Assembly (NCBI RefSeq): GCF_963675165.1
Contig: NC_087380.1
Location: 1,727,803 to 1,791,802, forward strand
Source of the DNA: Halichondria panicea
Taxonomy: Eukaryota; Porifera; Demospongiae; Suberitida; Halichondriidae
DNA: 64,000 nucleotides
Direction of reading: 5' to 3'
Numbering within the stretch: the stretch's first letter is position 1; every line of letters begins with the position of its first letter. Made by a program: the position numbers and the translations under genes. Positions 54,691 to 64,000 of this stretch are shown piece after piece. The notes beneath the pieces are model-generated. The model did not search any database. It saw nothing but the letters and a program-made list of their open reading frames with translations, and was not told the origin of the DNA.

Positions 54691-56805
54691 CTACTTGTTC
54701 TCTGTATTGAAGTTAGTGGGTGCATAAGCCACACATGCTGAGAGCTGGTAGTCTGCAGGAGGAGGGGGGCGTGTCTGGTCCACCACCTCATAGGCAGCCT
54801 CCTCCTGTAGTTTGCTCAACTCCTCGTAATCATGGGAGGGGAGATGACTCATCACCACTGGGGGTAGTCTGCACGAAATAGAAGGGAATCACCAATATAA
54901 ATGGGAGCGTTAGCTTGTAGAAAAGAAGGTGTATGATTACTAATCATCAGTTAAATAGATAAACGCATGGTTTGAATTGACCATGTACCAATGTCCCTAT
55001 AGAAATACAAAGGTGCACATGATTCTACATACTGCATGTGTATATATGTTTTACCCTTTTTTACGGCAGATTTCATAAGAACAGTTAACAAGTCTTGGCC
55101 TAAAATAAAATGCATGCAACAATTGATCATGAGAGTCATGCATGTGTATAGTCTACTAGAATGGGTGTATTTCATTTGGGCTGCCCTCAGGCACAAACAT
55201 TTTCAAATGAATACATGTCGAACTATTATTATTATGACGTAAAGCTCCTTGTAATAAAGTGGCACGTGCATGTATGTACATACATGTGTTTAATGCCCTA
55301 GAACAATGTTTCGGGTGTGATTTGTAAGGATTACGAGAGCAGAATGATTCATTATCCTCGAATTACATGCAAGAACAGCAAAATGAGTCATTAGATTCGA
55401 GGTAAGGTCGTTATTAAGCTGCGGCTATTTTCTGAAACACATATACCTCGCTATTCCGGCCAAGCTACACTGTCCCAAGAGTGTGACCAGATACGAGAGT
55501 CTAACAACTATTACCTAAAAAAACATGTGCACATGCACACACACACACACTCACCTCAAGGCAACAGTAGGTTTTCCAGATTTATCAAAGTCATTCATGA
55601 GACTGCTGGGTGAGGTGACACCTGGCATGTAAGCAAACCACACACAGTATATATAATTATGGTATGGTTATTGCACATCCTGGCAAATGACCATGCATGC
55701 ATGAAAGTATTTAAGGGTTGATATGGTGTTAGCGTGTGTACCTTTAATTCTTCTCTTCTTGCACTGCAGTGCAGCAATGACAGCTATAGGAGAATGAAGA
55801 CACCCACAAGCAGAAAAGCCAGGACAATGCCAATAGCCAGCCATATAATATCAGTAGGTAGGCTCCCTCCACCCTGAGGAGTTCCGTCACCCCTCTCTAT
55901 GGTAGTCGCTGTTGAGGCAATGGTCTCCATGTTGATGTTTCTTGCATGTAAAGATGTCACTGTCAGTAGCAGGCTGCGTTGACTGAGCGTTAGTGGGTTT
56001 GTCTTCGGTAGTCGTCAATTCTGTATTACTTTTATCTTCAACAGTAGTTGTTTCTGGAGTGCTTTCCATCTTCAGTGGATGGTAGTGGGGTAGGGTCTGT
56101 TTTAGGAGCTGGGGTCGAAATGGAATCACATTGGAGATCTTGAGCATTCACAATTGAGACATTTTTTTTGAAACGTTAGCACATCGATTTGAGCCCTGCG
56201 ATAGAATAGGTATAATTGGTGAGTTGCATGAGTTTATTTCTGAGGTGCTACACTGTTGCTCAATGTAGACCACTTGGCTTGGAGTAGAGTGACCCCTAAT
56301 ACTGCACCAGTAATAACCAACAGTAGAATTATTCACCTTGGAAATGATGAAATTATCACGACAAATATTCATATTGTTTTCAATGATTTGATACGTAGTT
56401 TGGACGCTATATAGTGAGTTTGGTATACTGATGTAAGTGCTTTGGTTTGTCACACCAACTAGAGAGGGGTCAGAAGAATAGTGCCACTGAATATCCAGAA
56501 ATGAATCTCCTTCAACGTAACAGGTTATATTAACTCCAGACCCGATAATGTTGCAGCTCTGTGTGGTGGGTCCAGGCTCATTTATATAGCGGAATCTGCA
56601 ATCACCTGTAGAAAATATGCAGTGAACAGTAATTAGTATTGACCATCCCAATAGCTGCATATGCATCAGAATGAGACTTTTATATCAATATCTATGAATA
56701 CCTGCTGCTATACAACTCACCTTGCATGAGCACTGTCCCATAGAGAGCTTGAATGGTGGCTAGCACCATGAGGAGATGCATGCAAGAGCACTTCATCATC
56801 ACCAT
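54691..56805 (-). pseudogene. Type II receptor I: single Ig, stalk, TM, ITAM-like tail (frameshift after Ig)
   Basis: Signal from ATG 56805 (MVMMKCSCMHLLMVLATIQA); Ig about 56606-56245 (NITCYVEG, IQWHYSSD, VGYYWCSIRG); Thr/Glu-rich stalk; TM about 55860-55780; cytoplasmic exon about 55620-55560; tail about 54872-54691 with HDYEELSKLQEEAAYEVVDQ, TRPPPPADYQL, AYAPTNF. The Gln codon that is TAG in receptor B is CAG here, but a base is lost in the A/T run at about 56162-56168, giving a stop at 56148, before the TM. The tail keeps the full ITAM-like spacing and is not expanded as in B. Confidence 0.75.
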
Positions 56806-57192
56806 GCAGGCTGGCAAATAGTAGCTAGCTAGAAATAGATTAATTATTCAGTAACTTCCTGCATGGTAACAGGAAATGTGTTTGGTGTTGTATTGAAATA
56901 ATTATGGGCAAATATCGTTAGTATTTATCCACAATCCAATTTCCCTATTTGAGTTTCCCTGTGATTCTGCTTAATGCATACAAAAATGTTTATCATGTGT
57001 GTATAAAATTAGCAATAGCTAGTAGCTTCATGATAATTATGTATAGGTTTGACACATCCACCGAGGCATCAGCACCCGCGATGCTTTCATTCTTACTTCA
57101 TATGATCGATTTTCATGTACATATAATAATTATTATAAAAGATCTCAATGTAAAATACAATTGATAAACAGTCTGTGTTTTTTTTATAGTCT

Positions 57193-58172
57193 CTACTTGT
57201 TCTCTGTGATGAAGTCAGTGGGTGCATAAGCTGCACAGGCTGAGAGCTGGTAGTCTGCAGGAGGAGGGGGGCATGGCTGGTCCACCACCTCATAGGCAGC
57301 CTCCTCCTGTAGTTTGCTCAACTCCTCGTAATCATGGGAGGGGAGATGACTCATCACCACTGGGGATTGTCTGTAAGAGAAATAGTCCGTTATAATTTGT
57401 TAATAGACAATGAGCACATAATTATTACTGCTATGCAGCAGGGGTAAAATCACTAAAGGAATTGGTGTGTATGTCGTTTTGTGTGGTCATGCATGTGTGT
57501 GGACACAAAAATGAGCTGTTTGAACGAACTAGACACTTCTATAGACTGATTTAACTGCTAATGAGACGTGGTTGAAAAACAAATATATATGCGACTTAAA
57601 TGTTACTTTTATGAGTATGCTAAGCAAGCTTTATAGCCCCTTTTCCATCTATATCTGACTCTACTTAATTACATCTTTTGACAAATATTGTGCTAATGAA
57701 TTTGCTGTAAATCTGCCACAAATCATGCAGAGAAAAATCTGAAAACGCTAAAATTTCTACCTTCAATAGTAGTTGAAACCTGTGATCTTCGAAGGCAACA
57801 AAAAACATGTTTTCTAATCGATCTACTTTATAGATTTACCATAAAGGTCATTACGGTAAAAGTATTGTATCCCTTATGTCAACACACAGGGTTAATGCTC
57901 TACTGAACTTGATAAGGAACTAAGCTCTAACCATACATAATTATACAGTTGCTTCATTCACAGACAATATTCACATACCATGCACACTAACACTCACTGT
58001 GTTGGTTGGCTGCTTGTCTTCTCATTACTCATGTCCTTGGATCCAGACCTCCGTTGCCTCAACATAACCAGCACTATTACAATCAGTACTAGCACAGCAA
58101 TGGCCAAGACTCCAGCAACCACCCAACCAGCTGCAGCCACAGCAACAATATTGACCACTATACCAGCACTCG

Positions 58173-58207
<35 letters not shown>

Positions 58208-58223
58208 TGTGTGTGTGTGGGGG

Positions 58224-58254
<31 letters not shown>

Positions 58255-61200
58255 ACGTAGTAATATATAGTTGACATGTTGGTTGTATATAAAAGCAAAA
58301 ATAACACTAACACATTCGATATGAAGCTAAAACAATAATTATAATGCATGGTTATATAGCAAATGCAAGATGCTATAGCTATCATAATCATGACAGAAGC
58401 ACATTTCAACCCCATGCACTCACCAGTAACCATGACACAATGTGTAGTGGTTGTCCCACTCTCCCTGGGCACTTGACAACAGTAGGTACCAGCTACTTCA
58501 CTGGATCCCTCTGCAAGGTTCAGACTAATGGAGCTCATACCTCGTGACACATAGAATCCATTGGTGTTCGAGTCAGGAATGCTGTTTCCGTCGGGTCCTG
58601 TCCACCTTCCAAGAGCATTACTGCCATTGTTGTCCACTCCTCTGCAGCAGGTAGATAGTTCAGTGTGACAGGTGAAAGCAGAGGATCCAATGGTCGCCAG
58701 TGATATGGCAGAGTTGTTGATAAAAATACCCGATACACTGCTTAAAGGAATCACTGGTGATTGGAGAAAAACAGAAAGTCAAGGCACATGTACGGTTTGT
58801 GTGTAAGCTAGTCTTACAGTTGCACACTGGAGCTTCTCCAGACCACACTCCACTTGTTCCATTAGTTTCACAAGTTCTGCTCTGACTACCAATTACACGC
58901 AAGTATCCAGTGTTACAAGTGTAGGTAGCAGTCATCATGAAGGTGGTTCCAGAGGATGTACTGACTAGTCCATTGGCAATGTTATTTAGGGAACCACAGT
59001 CAACAGCTAATAAAACATAATTATGACTGTATGTAAACAAGTTAGAGCTAACTTGTTTACATACACTACACTCAGCTCTGAGAACTGACAACAGCTAATA
59101 AAACATACATAAGAAAATAAGTTATAGCTGTAGTGTACGTTTTGTTTAAAGCACTCACGATCACAGGTAGGTGCTGTTAGGCTCCAGGTTCCATTAGCTT
59201 GACAGGTTCTAGCTGATACTCCATTGAGAGTGTATCCAAAGTTACAAGTGAAGGTGGCAGTATTCATGAAGGTGGTTCCAGAGGATGTACTAACTTGCCC
59301 GTTAGGAACAGTGAGGAAACCACAGTCAACAGCTGTGGAATATGAACACAGTGGATACAGTGTACACAGTCATTCATGCTACTCACGTGCACAGGTGGGG
59401 GCATCTGGAGTCCACAGTGCAGTGGCCCCACAAGTCCGAGTGTCTGATCCAACAATGTTGTATCCAGTGATACAGGTGTAGGTAGCACTCATCATGAAAG
59501 TGGTTCCAGAGGATGTGACCACTGCTCCATTGGAGGGGGCGTCCAGGGAACCACAGTCAACAGCTGTGAAGATAATATATGAAATTGATGACATGGACAA
59601 TTGTACGACTTACGTGAACAAGTTGGTACAGGCTCCCACATCCTAATAGCCATACAGGTAGCCATGGTGGCTCCATTGGAGATCTCATACCCAGTGTCAC
59701 AGGTGTAGGTCACCACCCCTCCAAGAGTTGTGCTGGTTGGTGTGCCAGGAGAGCCATTGCCAATAGAGGGAGGGGAGCCACAATTCACAGCTGAGTGGGT
59801 GAGAACACAGTCAATGCTAGCTATTATCAGTGACAGTATCAACTTCACATACGTGAACAAGTTGGTACAGTCTCCCACATCCCATTAGCCATACAGGTAG
59901 CCGTTGCTGTGGTGACTCTATTGGAGACTTCATACCCACTGACACAGGTGTAGGTCACTGTCCCTTGGTAGGTTGTTCTGGTGGGTGTTCCAGGAGACCC
60001 ATTATCAATGAGTGGTGGGAAGCCACAATCCACAACTGAGAGTAACATGATATTACAGCTATAGTAGAAGTGTAATAATGTAGCATTGCAGCTTGCAGTA
60101 CTATACAGTCTCTCTTCTAATTCCCTAGCCACACACATTAATTATGATTTCCAGTGGCGCACAAATGGTTTGCTGCTTAGAGTGGCGCTTAGCGATAGTA
60201 AAGTAATAGTAGCTGTTTCATGACGTTCAGTGTGGATTATAACGGTCGGCATTCGGCTATTTACCGACCCAAGAACCTGAATAACCGGTCAGTTTAGCTC
60301 TGGGCTGCCACAATGACCTGCCAGTACTCACGAGATCTAGTTGCGCATGCGCCCTAGCATGCTGATTCAGCAAGCTAATTAGTTGCTATTGGATGCTGAT
60401 TCAGCAAGCTAAATAGCCACGTGCGAAATTAATTATATTGTAAAGTAGCTACCTAGCTATGCCCTCTAACCGTCACTCTTCTCAGCATTTAGCTGTCAAA
60501 CAGCCTGAGAGACAAGTTTATATAGGAAGAGGCAAGTCCATTGAACTGGAGAAAGATCACTAAACACTATACCATGACTGTTGTGAATCTGAGCAAAAGA
60601 AGCACATCTAGCTCTACAACCAGTCCTGATGAAGATGAGTCAACCATTTCACTGGCTGAATACTTATAGGATAGTTCAAAGACTAAATTTTCACTTGTGC
60701 ATATTAATAATTAGACTGTCATAATTAATTTTATCAGAATGAACGTCAATGAGCTATAAATAATAATGCATGGTAGATCCATGTCTCAGGGCATCAGACC
60801 CTAGACTTTCCTCATTAGTCGGGCCTTGCGACAGTCATGGCAGAACAAGAAACTACAATGACAGAGCATTTTGGTTGTGGTCTGACATAAGTCAGTTCCT
60901 GTCAGATTTCTTATAATCCACACTGGACGTTATAATAGATGAATTGTATGTATAGCCTCAATTTCAGTAACGCCAGCAAAAAGTAATTCCGAACTTAATG
61001 CTTGATTAGAGTAAAACATTTTGTATTTGGTGCTTCTATTGTGATGGTGCATGGCGATATAATCAGTACAGTACTCACGTGCACAGGCTGCAGGTGGTGC
61101 TGGAGACCAGGTACCGTTGCTTGTACCATCACTCATACAAGTTATCGGAGTAGCTCCACTGATGGTGTACCCAGTGTCACAGGTGTAAGTGGCCATGTTG

Positions 61201-61867
61201 GTGACTGCATCATATGAGATCCTTCCATTAGACAGGGGACTCAGTGTGGGGCAAGGAGCTGTAGGGGTGGGGGTTAGTATTGGACATAGACAATATAGTC
61301 AGCACTCACTGAAGGTGATACATCTCCTCTCATCGGTGGCAGTCCTTACACAGCAGTGTTCTCCATCAGGACTGAAGTGTGTGGGACCACGATGCAGAAC
61401 AACGCCAACTCCAGAAACACCAGTGATGAACAGATCGTCATCAACTGCAACTGTGTTGGGATTGTTCAGGTCGCCTATGGGCACCTGACTCCCACCAGGA
61501 CCCTGCCATACTACACCACCAGGGTCTAAAACGTAGCAATACCAGGCTGGTGGATTAGTACCAACTCCTGACCCAACATCAGAGAACGAGATGATCTCTC
61601 CAGTGTGGTCAGTGCCATCGGGCTCAGTGGGTGATGCCAGTCGATCTGTATGCCAATAATAATTCTGCATGGTACCAAATCTATACTAGATAACACCAGT
61701 AGCACAAGATTTATATACATGTACTTTGTATGAGTATATATAGACTAGATCTAGCTATATTACTGGTTGCACTGCATGTACATATATATAAACTCACACA
61801 ACGTCTGCCCATACACTAGGGAAACACTTCCCAACAGACAGTAGAGAAATAACCTTGAGGGGAACAT
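57193..61867 (-). CDS. Type III receptor J: Ig-like N-domain, 6 CCP, Ig, TM, ITAM-like tail (appears intact)
   Basis: Signal from ATG 61867 (MFPSRLFLYCLLGSVSLVYG); N-domain about 61638-61308 (AWYCYVLDPGGVVWQGPGG, SPDGEHCC); CCPs about 61257-61076, 60032-59848, 59788-59615, 59562-59386, 59333-59159, 59005-58818; Ig 58754-58424 (CHTELSTCCRGVDNNG, GRWTGPDG, GTYCCQV); TM exon about 58171-58003 (IVAVAAAGWVVAGVLAIAVL); tail about 57367-57193 with HDYEEL, AAYEVVDQPCPPPP, DYQL, AYAPTDFITENK. All exons are open. A 698 bp element sits in the intron after the first CCP, and a 1.35 kb Mutator-like element lies 37 bp upstream of the ATG, replacing the native promoter-proximal sequence. A CA repeat precedes the TM exon. 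Confidence 0.78.
58172..58252. repeat. (TG)n tract abutting receptor J TM-exon acceptor
   Basis: Interrupted TG run with a G-rich centre on the plus strand, directly at the TM-exon acceptor on the gene strand. Confidence 0.9.
60228..60925. mobile_element. Non-autonomous DNA element in receptor J intron
   Basis: 698 bp with 15 bp inverted ends CAGTGTGGATTATAA and a 6 bp direct repeat GACGTT (60222-60227, 60926-60931). Empty sites are in receptors C (25411-25440) and G (44151-44180). It holds a 31-codon frame starting MTVVNLSKRS of no known family. Confidence 0.75.
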
Positions 61868-61904
61868 TCTCGTTATTCCTGTAGCCAGGGTGGATGTATA
61901 GAGC

Positions 61905-63252
61905 TAGCCTCGATCCCAGGCCGATCCGTCTCTAATTGAACGCTAGGTCGCCTCCTCGGCCTGGTATTGATTGTATCTGGGCGTGTATCTGGGCGTGTGC
62001 TGTGGTTGCTGTGGTTGCTCAGGTATTCGCTAAAAAAGAGCGAATACCTGAGCAAGGTGGAGTGAATAGAACACTAATAGTGTATGTAAGCATACTTACT
62101 CCGTAAAATCACCGTTAAATCACAAAGAACTCCGTGTCATAGGTCTATTCTTTGCAAGTTTAGTTTGTCATAGATATAGGCTTAGCTAGCTAGAGTGTGA
62201 GGAGCTGTCTTGTGCGAAGGAAGAAGGAGCATCACTCTTGTGAAAGAACAGACCTAGGTTCTCAAGTTTCTGCTATCAGTGGCTACCTTTGATTGACTAC
62301 ACAATTACAATTTAATACAAGCGTTTGATTAGACCATTGATTGCCAGATACACTTGGTAGAGTCTATCCTCAGACTCTGGCCATCGATCTCTTGTATACT
62401 ATGCTCAGGGGTGTCCACAAGTGGCTGGGCCTGGGATGTATTGTCAAGGTGAGCGATATAAATCAATAATACCCTTTCATCATTGGAAATTGTACACTAT
62501 AGCCTATAGCCCAATCCTTGGTATCTGGATCAAGATATGACATTACGGCACTGGCACTGGTGTTGTGTTAGCCTCCTTCACCGGCCTTCAAGGAAGTGCG
62601 GCCTGGGATCGTGGCTAGTTTGTGTGGACCATCACTGTGAGTTACAAAATGTATAGTGGAATGGTGAATTTAAGTTCATGAATACTAATTTGTATACAGG
62701 AGCAAAATGGAACCTTCCCCTCCAACCCCCGTCGTACTCCTCCTAGCTGATGGGTGTGAACTCATTGAAAGAGGATGCCCCAGTGCCACTCGTGTCCTTC
62801 CCAAGGGTCCGATCTTATAGAACTACCTGCACTAAAACTACTGACGTGGAATGGCTCTTTCAACACTTGTGGTTGCTATCCTGACCAGTGACGTCAGGAT
62901 TCTACTGTCTCTTGATGCACTGTGAACACACAATCTTTGTTATGCCACCTGAAGGCTTAGCAGGCATATCCAACGCAGTATTTATTAAGTCTTTCTGGAA
63001 GCTCTTGTTTGAGATCTTCGCTTCTAAACATCTGCATTTATTATGGACGCAGTACTGCTGTGCACAGTATTAATTTCTAGTGTCATTATATCATTATATC
63101 GCTGTATTTTTAGCCAACTGTGATAAACTGAAGATTTTACAGTACATAGCTGATACTTACCAGTTTCCGGTCACGCCCAGATACAATCAATACCAGGCCG
63201 AGGAGGCTACCTAGCGTTCAATTAGAGACGGATCGGCCTGGGATCGAGGCTA
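61905..63252. mobile_element. Mutator-like non-autonomous element, copy 2 (upstream of receptor J)
   Basis: 1348 bp, inverted relative to copy 1, with the same TAGCCTCGATCCCAGG ends and an exact 9 bp duplication GTATAGAGC (61896-61904, 63253-63261). It is nearly identical to 36032-37373, including the hairpin (about 62016-62054) and the conserved 61-codon frame (62888-63073), so both moved recently. It contains a 38-codon frame at about 62707-62820 (MEPSPPTPVVLLLADGCELI). Confidence 0.9.
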
Positions 63253-63399
63253 GTATAGAGCTAGCTCGAGCTAGTAAATTTCTCAAGAAGTAATGTTATA
63301 AGTATATTCATCACTGAAAGCAGTAACAAAGTACGTCACAATAAGGAAGTGTGCACATGACATGCCTACATTGCAGATCTAGACTAACACTGTTCAGTG

Positions 63400-63570
63400 G
63401 TCCCAGTTAGTGTGTGTAGTGTTATCTTTCTCCATTGATTATTGATTGTATATCCAGGGAAATCAAACAGGCTAAATAGTACTGCCTGTATGATTGTCAT
63501 GATAGTCCTTGCCCAAGTCATGACGACAGTTGGGGCAGTTGTACACACCCACCTTGAAGGAACGACTCAG
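63400..63570 (-). pseudogene. UHRF1-like RING second-half exon, copy 5
   Basis: Minus strand reads CLSRSFKVGVYNCPNCRHDL, then GKDY, then an indel and a stop before the LFPGY region. It has the same position relative to a CCP exon as in the 27.8-30.5 kb group, but the first RING exon is missing. Confidence 0.65.
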
Positions 63571-63837
63571 ACACGTCTAGTGTGTGTGTGTGTGTGTGCA
63601 TGTGGGTGTGTGTGTGGAGGGGAGTAAGTGAGGGACGCAGTGGGATAGTGTACACTTGCATAAGTTAGGAAAGCAAAACCATGCACATTATTGGATGCAT
63701 GCAAATAAATTGATGCGTTACAAACGGATACGTAGCTATTAAAAATAAAAAGCTACTCAATCTTGATGTTATGACTTCCATCTCCAATCCCTCTCTTCCT
63801 TTATCTATGGTTAGACCATGTACACACGATTAGTTTA

Positions 63838-64000
63838 CAAGACCCACTCCAGTCTCCACTAGCCTGACAAATCATGGTCTGACCTACTCCGGCAGTGTGT
63901 AGCCAGGGTTACAGCTGTAGGTAGCAGTGCTTTGGTAGGTGGTCCCTTCTGTAAAGTGTTGTCATGATTCATTGGTAGGAATATTCAATGAGCCACAATT
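63838..64000 (-). pseudogene. CCP exon of a further receptor (partial at window edge)
   Basis: Matches the CCP exon 30529-30700 (minus strand) with small insertions, including extra bases in the middle and at the donor side. The gene continues beyond the window. Confidence 0.55.

Larger units (their letters stand above)
46332..61867. repeat. Large segmental duplication, right copy
   Basis: Partner of 10518-26404 in the same orientation. The left junction lies inside a CCP exon remnant at 46331/46332. Confidence 0.9.

Overview
The window is animal nuclear DNA. Genes are split by short introns (mostly 60-400 bp, GT-AG), (CA)n repeats are abundant, and the protein families are metazoan: a TUT4/TUT7-type uridylyltransferase, tetraspanins, sushi/CCP plus immunoglobulin receptors, a p85-type SH2 domain and a UHRF1-type RING. 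The compact layout and the CCP/Ig receptor style suggest an early-branching animal, with a marine sponge as my best guess; that placement is inference.

Layout. Positions 1-94 (-) hold the first exon of a Rho-like GTPase. Positions 903-9920 (+) hold a complete ~28-exon TUT4/7-like gene. From 10.4 kb to the end lies an expanding immune-receptor cluster. Each repeat unit has a plus-strand tetraspanin facing a minus-strand type I receptor. Three receptor architectures recur: type I (Ig-like N-domain, 8 CCP, Ig, juxtamembrane domain, TM; 11.7-15.8 and 47.4-51.5 kb), type II (one Ig, Thr-rich stalk, TM; 19.0-21.2 and 54.7-56.8 kb) and type III (Ig-like N-domain, about 6 CCP, Ig, TM; 21.6-26.4, 41.3-45.1 and 57.2-61.9 kb). 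Decayed copies lie at 30.5-31.6, 33.9-38.2, 39.9-40.8 and 63.8-64.0 kb. Nine cytoplasmic tails share an ITAM-like tyrosine array ending in YEVV or YEVM.

A segment of about 15.5 kb (10.5-26.4 kb) is present again at 46.3-61.9 kb with very high similarity. Between and inside the copies are 3' ends of other genes carried along by duplication: last exons of the TUT gene (twice), UHRF1-like RING exons (five places) and a C-terminal p85-like SH2 domain (twice). Many copies carry nonsense codons, frameshifts or transposon insertions, so the cluster is in birth-and-death turnover.

Mobile DNA includes two ~1.34 kb Mutator-like elements with ~80 bp terminal inverted repeats and exact 9 bp target duplications (one splits a CCP exon, one sits 37 bp upstream of a receptor start codon), a second 9-bp-TSD family, Harbinger-like MITEs with 3 bp TWA duplications, and nested CAGGGGC-ended elements.

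Working hypothesis: the cluster is a polymorphic self/non-self or immune recognition locus. Receptors would signal through tyrosine motifs (one class has the YxxM motif that binds PI3K p85 SH2 domains). The transmembrane exon follows CA repeats in type III genes, and skipping it would give a secreted form. Tandem kappaB-like sites precede the tetraspanin genes.
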